DNA of 34,645 nucleotides from CAYFIW01 sp964500645 (GTDB taxonomy: Bacteria; Chloroflexota; Dehalococcoidia; Lucifugimonadales; UBA826), in the NCBI GenBank assembly GCA_964500645.1, contig CAZCOH010000012.1, positions 1-34,645 of the forward strand, in the 5' to 3' direction. Each line of letters opens with the position of its first letter. Position 1 is the stretch's first letter. The notes beneath the pieces were generated by a model that did not search any database, was not told the DNA's origin, and saw nothing but the letters and a program-made list of their open reading frames with translations. A program made the translations under genes and the position numbers. Positions 9,041-15,428 of the stretch are shown piece after piece.

Positions 9041-9433
9041 CTACAGACCCGCCGAGCCGGAATCTCGATCACTAACACTTTTTGAGACAGCTTCTGGATC
9101 AATATCCAACTTATCATTATGCCGGTCGACATCTGATCTAAAAGGAACTGGAGCATCAACATCTCCAAGATCCTCAATGTTCTTATCAGAAGTGCCTTGT
9201 CTGGACTCATCATGAATAGCTGAATATCTGTCTCGGTCTTTTTTACTTTCAACAACATTGATTTCGTTATCCAACTCTTCCAAATCAACGTGTGGAATTT
9301 CATCGGCCATACGACGCATTTGTCCTACTAACTTACCTAATGACCTAGAAGCCTCTATCATTTTCGCGGGCCCCAGTAGGATAAATGCCACAAGCAAAAT
9401 TACGAGAATTTCCATGCCCCCCATACCCATCAT
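9041..9433 (-). CDS. tatB: TatB-like twin-arginine translocase subunit
   Basis: A 130-residue protein with a single N-terminal membrane helix (about residues 7-20). It ends in LGPAKMIEASRSLGK, the TatA/TatB hinge with the TatB-like LGP rather than FG. An amphipathic helix (GKLVGQMRRMADEI) and a long acidic soluble tail rich in Asp and Ser follow. TatB passes the signal peptide from TatC to the pore. The start ATG overlaps the maf stop in an ATGA, and the stop lies two bases before tatC, so translation of the three genes is probably coupled. Its place next to tatC and the longer tail favour TatB over a second TatA, but the two families are hard to separate by sequence alone. Confidence 0.85.
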   Translation of the reverse strand: MMGMGGMEILVILLVAFILLGPAKMIEASRSLGKLVGQMRRMADEIPHVDLEELDNEINVVESKKDRDRYSAIHDESRQGTSDKNIEDLGDVDAPVPFRSDVDRHNDKLDIDPEAVSKSVSDRDSGSAGL

Positions 9434-10122
9434 CGTAGGTCACCTTTATCAAGAATATTATTTGTTTTGAGTTTCAAGGGGGCTACGTAGTACTCTGAAT
9501 CTATTCCTACTCCACATTCAACAGGGCAAATTTTCACTCCACACCTTTTAAGAGATATCGATAAAGTACAGAGTGGAAGACCTAACACTGAGGTATAGCA
9601 CCCATCATAAGTCTTTACAGGATGAAATCCTCGATGCTGTATTGCGTAAGCACCTGCCTTGTCCATAGGATCCCCGGTTTTCACATACTCTTCAATCTCC
9701 ACATCGGAATAATTCCTCATCGTAACAGACACTGTTGAAGTTACGATCAGCATATCGTCTCTGTTAGCAGGAATTAGAACCATTGACGTGGAAACATTGT
9801 GAGTAGTGTTTCTTAAGAAACTTAACATCCTTGAAGCATCTTGAATACTAGACGGCTTCCCGAATATTTCGTCATTTAACCACACGATCGTGTCAGCACC
9901 TATTACCAAGTCTGTCGCATTCCTCGTATTGCTGGCAGATAGTGCTTTAAGAGTAGCCATCCTTTTGACATAGTCTGTTGGGGCTTCATTGAGATTAGGA
10001 GGCTCTTCCTGAGCCTCCGGCGCGCGCATCAAAATAGGATGATGAAATCTTGAAATAAGATCCCTTCGCCGTGGCGATGTAGAGGCCAAAACTATCGAAT
10101 TATTTTTCTTTGAGTGAGACAT
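9430..10122 (-). CDS. maf: Maf-family nucleotide pyrophosphatase
   Basis: Maf proteins hydrolyse non-canonical or specific nucleoside triphosphates (dTTP/UTP or m7GTP type) to monophosphates. The 230-residue product has the family's N-terminal LASTSPRRRDLI (about 12-23), the catalytic VIGADTIVWLN (about 72-82), FGKPSSIQDASRML, and the DKAGAYAIQHRG motif (about 157-168) with the general acid/base residues. The C-terminus from about 195 (KRCGVKICPVECGVG) is longer than in many Maf proteins. It begins about 40 bases after the rRNA methyltransferase stop and overlaps tatB by four bases. The subfamily (YhdE or YceF type) was not decided. Confidence 0.92.
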   Translation of the reverse strand: MSHSKKNNSIVLASTSPRRRDLISRFHHPILMRAPEAQEEPPNLNEAPTDYVKRMATLKALSASNTRNATDLVIGADTIVWLNDEIFGKPSSIQDASRMLSFLRNTTHNVSTSMVLIPANRDDMLIVTSTVSVTMRNYSDVEIEEYVKTGDPMDKAGAYAIQHRGFHPVKTYDGCYTSVLGLPLCTLSISLKRCGVKICPVECGVGIDSEYYVAPLKLKTNNILDKGDLR

Positions 10123-10162
10123 TATCCCAAGACATAAATCAATTTAAGTTTCAATAGTAAGA

Positions 10163-11374
10163 TCAATCCTTTAAAGATAAACTTACTACACATTCAACAT
10201 GATATGTCTGCGGAAACATATCTATTGGCTGAACATGATCAATCAGATAATCCCCTTGCAAGAGAATATCTAAATCCCTCGCTAGCGTAGAAGGGTCGCA
10301 TGAAACATAAGCTATCTTTTTGGGTGCAAACCTGCGAATTGCATTTAAAGCACCTGGATGGCAACCTACTCTAGGAGGGTCCAAAATTAATGCATCTATT
10401 TCCGTATCCAAGTCTGCTATCACATCTTCTGTCTTACCCAAAACAAACTGAACATTCTCGATGTTTTCAGCAAGGAATTTTGCATCTTCGACCGCAGAAC
10501 TAGACTCTTCAATTGCAATAACTCTACCTGCTCGATCTGACAATAATATAGCAAATGTACCTACACCGGCATAAGCATCAACCAAAGTCTCCCGTCCGGT
10601 CAAATTAAGAAGATCCCCGACAATATCAATCATATTTTCTGCCTGGACAGTGTTTACTTGAAAAAAAGAAGGAGAAGCAATTCTAAATTTTACTCCCTTC
10701 ATATTTTCGGCATACCATCGTTGTCCCGTTTCTAATGTGATAGCCGGATTCAATAATGTTGGTTGAATTAATATATCGTCAGTATTAATTCCAGCTCTAA
10801 CGGACAGATTAGTAGTCTCAGCCGACTTGTCTTGAAGCTCGGCTAGAGCTTCGTTTATTTTGTCAGACATGAGCATACATTTATCGATCCTGACAAATCG
10901 ACGTGTTATTCGATTGGAAAATCCCAGTTGACCTTCGAATCTAACTGTAAATCTTGCATGATTTCTGTAAAAAAATTGTGAAGGAGAAGGGATAGCCTCA
11001 AGGACTTCCACCGAACTTAAAGACTGATAAGCACTAAACTCTTGGAGAACAATTCGTTTCTTTAGATCCAATTGGTATGAATAATCAATGTGTTGCCATT
11101 GGCACCCACTGCAATTTCCAAAATATGAACATGGTGGGGAAACTCTATATTTAGAAGGTTCTATAACGTCCACAACCATCGCCATAACCATTTCGGTTCG
11201 CCTTCTCTTAAATCTGTAAATCCTAGCATCTACCAACTCTCCATCGATGCCTCCAAATACAGGTACATCCCCACCTTGATATTCGGCAATCATATCACCG
11301 AGAGATCCAACTTTAGTTAATCTCAGCCGAGCATATTCTTTGTCAATATCTTGCTCTCTCAAAGGGTCGATCAT
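10163..11374 (-). CDS. 23S rRNA (uracil-C5) methyltransferase, RlmD/RumA family
   Basis: SAM-dependent enzyme making 5-methyluridine in RNA (rlmD, rlmCD or trmA-like). The order fits the family over 403 residues. A TRAM-like N-terminal domain (about 14-75) is followed by a [4Fe-4S] site from C82, C88 and C91 (CSYFGNCSGC) with the fourth cysteine probably C166 (IDKCML). The SAM-binding DAYAGVGTFAILLS is at about 266-279, DPPRVG at 332-337, and the catalytic nucleophile C359 is in VSCDPSTLARD. It heads the minus-strand run that continues into maf, tatB and tatC. The exact target uridine cannot be told from sequence, so no symbol is given. A 156-base gap separates it from divergent lipA. Confidence 0.92.
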   Translation of the reverse strand: MIDPLREQDIDKEYARLRLTKVGSLGDMIAEYQGGDVPVFGGIDGELVDARIYRFKRRRTEMVMAMVVDVIEPSKYRVSPPCSYFGNCSGCQWQHIDYSYQLDLKKRIVLQEFSAYQSLSSVEVLEAIPSPSQFFYRNHARFTVRFEGQLGFSNRITRRFVRIDKCMLMSDKINEALAELQDKSAETTNLSVRAGINTDDILIQPTLLNPAITLETGQRWYAENMKGVKFRIASPSFFQVNTVQAENMIDIVGDLLNLTGRETLVDAYAGVGTFAILLSDRAGRVIAIEESSSAVEDAKFLAENIENVQFVLGKTEDVIADLDTEIDALILDPPRVGCHPGALNAIRRFAPKKIAYVSCDPSTLARDLDILLQGDYLIDHVQPIDMFPQTYHVECVVSLSLKD

Positions 11375-11530
11375 CTCTAATTTCTACACCATATAAAAAA
11401 GATTAAATTAAATCTTATATCACAACTTTTCAAGATACTGAATGACGAACATATATTCCTTGAAACAAGCCACTATCTGATAACATTCACAAAGAAGGTA
11501 TATAAACGCATATGAATAAGGCGTGTAAAC

Positions 11531-12412
11531 ATGACTATGAATGTAAAAAGACGCTTTCCTCACTGGCTTAAAGTAAAAATGCCCAGTGGCCGAAATTATA
11601 ATGAACTTCGCCACAAAATGAGAGAAAGCTCTCTTCACACGGTCTGTGAAGAGGCACGTTGTCCTAACATCGGGGAATGCTGGGAAAGGAAGACAGCTAC
11701 CTTCATGATACTTGGCGACACATGCACGAGAGCCTGCACGTATTGTGCAGTAAATACAGGAACTCCAAATGGTTTGGACTTAGAGGAACCCATACGACTC
11801 GCACAAACAGTCGAATCCATGCTTCTCAACTACGTTGTTATTACATCAGTCAACAGAGATGACTTGTCAGATGGTGGAGCGTTTATATTTTCGCAATGCA
11901 TTAAGCAAATCAAAAAAAGATTGCCAGAATGTAAAATAGAAGTTCTAACTCCAGACTTTGAAGGGAACTTTGAATCCTTAGCCACCGTAGTGAACGCAGG
12001 CCCTGAAACATTCAACCATAATATTGAAACAGTTCGCCGGATATTCCCAAGAGTCAGGGCGAAGGGAAATTATGACCTATCGTTAAAGGTACTTAAAAAT
12101 GTAAAACAAATATCTGGGACTATGGTGACAAAATCAGGGATCATGGTTGGGTTGGGGGAAACTATGGATGAAATCACTCAGACAATGAAAGATCTACGTG
12201 ACTCTGATGTAGATCTACTCACAGTTGGACAGTACCTCAGACCATCAGAAAAACATGCCCCAATATCAAAATGGTATACGCCTGACGAATTCAAAAACAT
12301 TGAGGTCTCTGGATTGGAACTTGGCTTTAAACACGTGGCATCCGGGCCCTTGGTGAGAAGTTCATATCATGCCGACGAGCAACACAAGGCTGCTTCCTTA
12401 GCACTAATTTAA
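11531..12412 (+). CDS. lipA: Lipoyl synthase
   Basis: Radical-SAM enzyme that inserts two sulfurs into octanoyl groups on lipoyl-dependent proteins such as 2-oxoacid dehydrogenases and GcvH. Both cluster sites are present: the auxiliary [4Fe-4S] cysteines C39, C44 and C50 (CEEARCPNIGEC), and the radical-SAM CxxxCxxC at C65, C69 and C72. The C-terminal RSSYHA holds the serine ligand of the auxiliary cluster. The 293-residue length is typical. The chosen ATG has AAGG nine bases upstream; a second ATG two codons on is less well placed. No lipB, lplA or lipoylated enzyme gene lies nearby. It is transcribed alone and convergently to the desulforedoxin-like pair. Confidence 0.97.
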   Translation: MTMNVKRRFPHWLKVKMPSGRNYNELRHKMRESSLHTVCEEARCPNIGECWERKTATFMILGDTCTRACTYCAVNTGTPNGLDLEEPIRLAQTVESMLLNYVVITSVNRDDLSDGGAFIFSQCIKQIKKRLPECKIEVLTPDFEGNFESLATVVNAGPETFNHNIETVRRIFPRVRAKGNYDLSLKVLKNVKQISGTMVTKSGIMVGLGETMDEITQTMKDLRDSDVDLLTVGQYLRPSEKHAPISKWYTPDEFKNIEVSGLELGFKHVASGPLVRSSYHADEQHKAASLALI

Positions 12413-12426
12413 TAGACGATTTCAGA

Positions 12427-12458
12427 GAAATCCACCAATCCACAGATTGGCCTATTTC
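12427..12458. terminator. Two-part hairpin between convergent lipA and desulforedoxin genes
   Basis: Arms GAAAT/ATTTC outside and CCAATC/GATTGG inside, separated by a three-by-three internal loop and closed by CACA, form a near-symmetric hairpin. It lies 14 bases after lipA and 11 bases after the facing gene. T-runs are short on both strands, so it is at best a weak bidirectional terminator. Confidence 0.4.
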
Positions 12459-12469
12459 CATTGTTTTCC

Positions 12470-12613
12470 CTAATCCGAAGAGGGAAGTTTCCTCGGCTGT
12501 TGAAGTTCCATATCAGAACCACAACACCTAATTACACCATCCCCCGCCTTTGTACACAGTACCGTCGTACCACAACTGTCGCATTCGTATCTTCGACCGA
12601 GCTGATTTGCCAT
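12470..12613 (-). CDS. Small desulforedoxin-like iron protein B (47 aa)
   Basis: A 47-residue protein starting MANQLGRRYECDSCGTTV. It has the desulforedoxin metal site: CxxC at C11 and C14, then a C30-C31 pair in a CCG..M context. In desulforedoxin these four cysteines hold a rubredoxin-like Fe(S-Cys)4 centre. It differs from its neighbour by an extra cysteine (C20) and a longer basic tail (QQPRKLPSSD). An AAGG nine bases before the ATG supports the start. It follows protein A by 31 bases and probably shares its mRNA. It could be a redox partner, or the iron-binding domain of a superoxide- or oxygen-handling system; its electron partner is unknown. Too short for ordinary gene-calling cut-offs. 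Confidence 0.85.
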   Translation of the reverse strand: MANQLGRRYECDSCGTTVLCTKAGDGVIRCCGSDMELQQPRKLPSSD

Positions 12614-12644
12614 TAAATCGAACCTTCCCGCTAAATATCTTCGA

Positions 12645-12761
12645 CTATTTTTGTTTCATTTCCTTGCCACAGCATTCAATGGTGCCATCGGCCCCACGGG
12701 TAACTACAAATTCAGCCCCGCATATCTCACATGAATATCGTTTTCCAGTTTCGTTTGCCAA
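12645..12761 (-). CDS. Small desulforedoxin-like iron protein A (38 aa)
   Basis: A 38-residue protein that closely resembles Desulfovibrio gigas desulforedoxin (36 residues, which begins MANEGDVYKCELCG) in length and spacing. Here the sequence starts MANETGKRYSCEICG, with C11, C14, C30 and C31 and the ending CCGKEMKQK. The four cysteines should bind one iron. Translation starts at TTG (12761) with a strong AAGGAG eight bases upstream, and the M-A-N-E alignment supports that start. It is the first gene behind a near-consensus promoter at 12862-12890. Such domains also form the N-terminus of desulfoferrodoxin (superoxide reductase), but no reductase domain follows here. Confidence 0.88.
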   Translation of the reverse strand: MANETGKRYSCEICGAEFVVTRGADGTIECCGKEMKQK

Positions 12762-12818
12762 CTGAAATGCTCCTTAATGATTTTAGAGGCGATTACTTAA
12801 GTTGCCATAAGCTTGCCC

Positions 12819-12846
12819 TTTACTGATAGCTTCAACCTTCAGTAAA
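12819..12846 (-). promoter_or_regulatory. Leader hairpin upstream of the desulforedoxin pair
   Basis: Perfect eight-base arms TTTACTGA and TCAGTAAA enclose a 12-base loop, about 9 bases after the predicted transcription start. No T-run follows, so this is not an obvious attenuator. It could stabilise the mRNA or bind a regulator. Confidence 0.4.
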
Positions 12847-12861
12847 TGTGAACAGCGTCTA

Positions 12862-12890
12862 ATTATAGGAAGCCACATCCTATAGGTCAA
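12862..12890 (-). promoter_or_regulatory. Strong promoter of the desulforedoxin pair
   Basis: The minus strand has TTGACC (-35, 12885-12890), exactly 17 bases, then a perfect TATAAT (-10, 12862-12867). Transcription should begin near 12855, giving a leader of about 95 bases before the TTG start. This is the closest match to a housekeeping promoter in the window and makes the small-gene pair an independent transcription unit downstream of the MTHFR-like gene. Confidence 0.72.
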
Positions 12891-12915
12891 CGAATATTAG
12901 AGTATAAATAGAAAT

Positions 12916-13794
12916 CTATTGTAATTCCTCAATAAGTGCTTGGGCAGATTCATAATCCCTTCTTCCTCCACGATATATCGGTGGAACAATATAAAAATCA
13001 GTGATGCCGATATCTTGATAAGAGCACACAACTTGTAAAGCGATATCAAATGCCGATCTTCCCAAGTCCAGATCTTCAGTAATCCAGTCAGGTACATTGG
13101 TAAACGACAAACTATCCTTTGTTTTGATTTGCACCCCCCACATAATAGGAATTTCAATTGGGGTACCTATTGTTTCACGATATCTTTCAAGAAATTTCAT
13201 TGGTATATCTGGGTTGAACAAAGGTTGTGACAAAATAAAATCTGCCCCACAATCTATTTTTCTCTTTGTGAGTAAAATTTCCCGTGGCCAATCCCTAGAC
13301 AAGTCGATCGTTGCCCCGATACAAAAGTTTGTCGGGTGAAGCAAAAAACGATGTTTAAAATCCAATCGTTGATTCATATCCTTTATCGATTTTATTAACT
13401 GAGTCGAAGAAAAATCCTTAACGGTAGCCTGAAGTTTACTTTCTGTTTCAGTGAAGTCATCACCCATTACTGACACGACATTATCGAGGCCTAGTAGTTG
13501 AGCTCCTAGTAATAGCCCTTGTAAGGCTCCTTTATTCATATCCCTAGTAGCCAAAGTAAACATGGAAGGTATCCCACAATTATTTTGTAACCAGTGAGAA
13601 ACCATCACAGGATTAATCCTTACAGATTTACCTGGACTGTAGGCAACAGAAAACATATCAGGCGTAAGAATGGATGCTTCTGATAATAGATCTGGATTAC
13701 CTCCATTAGGAGGAGAAAAATCACACACAACAAAATTTCTATTTTTTGAACGTCTGAGTAGGTCTATTAGGGTTGGCATGAAAAGAAGCGACAC
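12916..13794 (-). CDS. Methylenetetrahydrofolate reductase-like protein
   Basis: A 292-residue TIM-barrel protein of the MTHFR (MetF) family, which reduces 5,10-methylene-THF to 5-methyl-THF using FAD. Visible signatures are SPPNGG near residue 27, the TRDMNKGALQGLLLGAQLLG helix (about 83-102), VMGD near 112, the KRKIDCGADFILSQPLF segment (about 177-193) and the following IPIMWGV. The position of the catalytic glutamate (FEFFPP in E. coli MetF) is aspartate here (D25 in CDFSPP), so it may be a divergent paralogue with another C1 substrate. The listed start is GTG; ATG at 13779 is an alternative, and neither has a well-spaced Shine-Dalgarno site. No metH or acetyl-CoA pathway gene is adjacent. 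Confidence 0.8.
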   Translation of the reverse strand: MSLLFMPTLIDLLRRSKNRNFVVCDFSPPNGGNPDLLSEASILTPDMFSVAYSPGKSVRINPVMVSHWLQNNCGIPSMFTLATRDMNKGALQGLLLGAQLLGLDNVVSVMGDDFTETESKLQATVKDFSSTQLIKSIKDMNQRLDFKHRFLLHPTNFCIGATIDLSRDWPREILLTKRKIDCGADFILSQPLFNPDIPMKFLERYRETIGTPIEIPIMWGVQIKTKDSLSFTNVPDWITEDLDLGRSAFDIALQVVCSYQDIGITDFYIVPPIYRGGRRDYESAQALIEELQ

Positions 13795-13827
13795 CTTAAT
13801 GAAATCACTATCGAGAAATCAATTATC

Positions 13828-13858
13828 AAAAAAGGAGCCTCATATCAAGACTCCTTTT
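13828..13858 (-). terminator. Rho-independent terminator of the zinc-ribbon gene
   Basis: On the minus strand, arms AAAAGGAG and CTCCTTTT with a 13-base loop run directly into six Ts. It lies about 45 bases past the zinc-ribbon stop codon and just before the MTHFR-like start, so it separates the two transcription units. Confidence 0.65.
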
Positions 13859-13901
13859 CAGGCTTTTTATAAAAATATTGCTTAGAAACCCATCACAGGT
13901 A

Positions 13902-14396
13902 CTACTTCCAACCAAGAACCCCATCAGGATTTGGGCAGAGAGACACTCGGTGTCCCGCAGTGCATTTATATCTTTCTTCCCTGATTTCTCTGCGTTTCCC
14001 TGATAGAGAAGATTGTGACATTCCACTTCCGCAAAAAGGACACCTAACCCCAAACACCGCCCTATTTCTAACTCTGTAAACTTTTACATGAGTCACAACT
14101 TCAGACAATGTAGGAAATTCTCCTATATACCTGAGTACATACCGCGTACCGGTACTGATAATGCTATTAGTTTCCTGAACAATCTGCGGAGCAGAATATT
14201 CATAATCAACAAAACCACAACTCAAGCATTCTGCTTCATCAAAAGTAACAGTGAGACGAGCTGAACATTTTGGACAATGTACCTTGTTAGGCGTCGGCGT
14301 TCTATCGTAACCAGGGCTACCTGGAGTGACTCTTCTGGGAACTATAGGTACCCTGGGCTTAGCCGGGGCGAATGGGTTTGCAGTTTGAATAACCAT
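13902..14396 (-). CDS. Unrecognised double zinc-ribbon protein
   Basis: I do not recognise this 164-residue protein. A Pro/Arg-rich N-terminal arm (residues 1-38, with repeated P-x-x-P) precedes two cysteine clusters. The first is CPKC at C41/C44 with C57/C60 (CLSC), a classic zinc ribbon. The second is CPFC at C119/C122 with C145, H149 and C154. Between them is a segment of alternating hydrophobic residues (about 75-115), probably beta structure. The start at 14396 is supported by AAGGAG ten bases upstream; the frame could extend to a TTG at 14447 but that lacks a site. The upstream DNA holds a 19-base palindrome and a long AT-rich stretch. A nucleic-acid-binding role is plausible but inferred. 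Confidence 0.75.
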   Translation of the reverse strand: MVIQTANPFAPAKPRVPIVPRRVTPGSPGYDRTPTPNKVHCPKCSARLTVTFDEAECLSCGFVDYEYSAPQIVQETNSIISTGTRYVLRYIGEFPTLSEVVTHVKVYRVRNRAVFGVRCPFCGSGMSQSSLSGKRREIREERYKCTAGHRVSLCPNPDGVLGWK

Positions 14397-14425
14397 CTTT
14401 TGATCGCTCCTTATATAGAATCCAA

Positions 14426-14444
14426 ATGACCAACCATTGGTCAT
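14426..14444. repeat. 19-bp inverted repeat upstream of the zinc-ribbon gene
   Basis: ATGACCAATGGTTGGTCAT (minus strand) has perfect eight-base arms around a three-base centre. It ends about 30 bases before the zinc-ribbon start codon. It could be an operator, or a stable leader hairpin in the mRNA. There is no T-run after it, so it is not a terminator. Confidence 0.5.
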
Positions 14445-14880
14445 CAATTTTTGTCAGCCCTGAAGTAGGCAGAGGATAGCTATCTCCATGGCGTCATTAA
14501 CTTAATTGAATGAATTTTCTTATACTAGTAAAAAAAAAGTCAATAGTAATTAACCAATATTTGTCAGTTTTTTTATTTATTTTAAACTTTGTTCAAAACT
14601 TTTGTTCTGATTTTATGACTAAGTTATATATATATTGGTTTTTTTCTATTTTTTTATAAAGGCTAAGAAATTAACTGAATCTTTGGTCAATTGACGAACA
14701 ATAACTAAAATTGCAAAGGTCCCAAAACAACTCGTTGACACCCACAAATAGGGATTGGTAGCCTTGCAAAACAAAAATTAGATCGAGATTTCGGATGGAT
14801 TTATAATTAATTCTGGACTTCACTAGTGCCTGATTATCCGGTCAGTTGTACAATAAATAGATAGTTATGAAGGAGAACAT
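14445..14880. other. Gene-free AT-rich divergent intergenic region
   Basis: No open frame or RNA gene is convincing here. The stretch separates the minus-strand zinc-ribbon gene from plus-strand etfB. It contains a nine-A tract (14530-14538), an alternating TA run near 14627-14634 and T-rich runs. There are two short perfect palindromes: GATAGCTATC at 14475-14484 and GTCAATTGAC at 14686-14695. A minus-strand TATAAG (14519-14524) could be a -10 for the zinc-ribbon gene, and a plus-strand TATAAT (14801-14806) a -10 for etfB. Neither has a good -35. The etfB start has AAGGAG six bases upstream of its ATG. Confidence 0.6.
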
Positions 14881-15374
14881 ATGTCAATGAACATTATCGT
14901 CTGCGCAAAGCAAGTTATGGATCCAGACACTCCTGCATCGGCATTCAATGTTGACGAAAACGCATTGAGGGTTGTCCCAGCTCAAGGAATACCACCAGTT
15001 GTAAATGGATTTTGCGAAAATGCTGTGGAGGCAGCCCTTAAGATAAAGGAGAGCCTGGGAGACGCAACAATAACCATACTATCTGTGGGTAGTGAATTTG
15101 TCATGGATGTAATGAAAAAACCATTGTCCATGGGAGCTGACCAGATGGTACTNNNNNNNNNNNNNNNNNNNNNNNNNNNNNNNNNNNNNNNNNNNNNNNN
15201 NNNNNNNNNNNNNNNNNNNNNNNNNNNNNNNNNNNNNNNNNNNNNNNNNNNNTGACACTAACAGAATTATTTATACCAGTTAGTGATAAACAATGCGAGA
15301 TAATAGAAGGAGAAGATGAAGCCGACTCTGGCCGACTTCTCGCAATGCGCCTGAGGGAAGAGAAAATAATCTAG
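14881..15374 (+). CDS. etfB: Electron transfer flavoprotein beta subunit (interrupted by assembly gap)
   Basis: EtfB pairs with EtfA to carry electrons from acyl-CoA and related dehydrogenases to the quinone pool. The first 90 residues (MNIIVCAKQVMDPDTP..., then CENAVEAALKIKE, ITILSVGSE, KPLSMGADQMV) are clearly EtfB. After 100 Ns, a 39-codon tail resumes at 15255 and ends GRLLAMRLREEKII then TAG at 15372-15374. The parts are not in the same frame across 100 bases, as expected if the N-run is a placeholder. EtfB is usually about 250-265 residues, so roughly 120-135 residues are missing. The start ATG has AAGGAG six bases upstream. etfA follows after 54 bases. Confidence 0.88.
15153..15252. 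other. Assembly gap (100 Ns)
   Basis: Exactly 100 unknown bases, the customary placeholder for a scaffold gap of unknown length. It removes the middle of etfB. For the flanks to form one reading frame the true number of missing bases must leave remainder 2 on division by 3; 100 leaves remainder 1. Confidence 0.97.
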
Positions 15375-15428
15375 ATGTAATAGCCCCAACGATTCCGAAT
15401 CGGTCCATTTTACAAAGTAGAGAGGGAA

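Noticed and set aside
11420..11638. Minus-strand 72-codon frame across the rRNA methyltransferase-lipA gap
   Set aside because: It overlaps the conserved N-terminus of lipA and has no recognisable sequence or start signal.
12550..12765. Plus-strand 71-codon frame opposite the desulforedoxin genes
   Set aside because: The minus strand here encodes two short proteins with conserved cysteine motifs and good ribosome-binding sites; the plus frame is their shadow.
14627..14660. TA-alternating and T-rich runs as a CRISPR or tandem array
   Set aside because: There are no repeated units with spacers; it is simple low-complexity sequence.
14735..14740. Perfect TTGACA as a -35 for etfB
   Set aside because: The hexamers 16-18 bases downstream (such as GTAGCC and TAGCCT) are poor -10 elements, so a promoter cannot be claimed.
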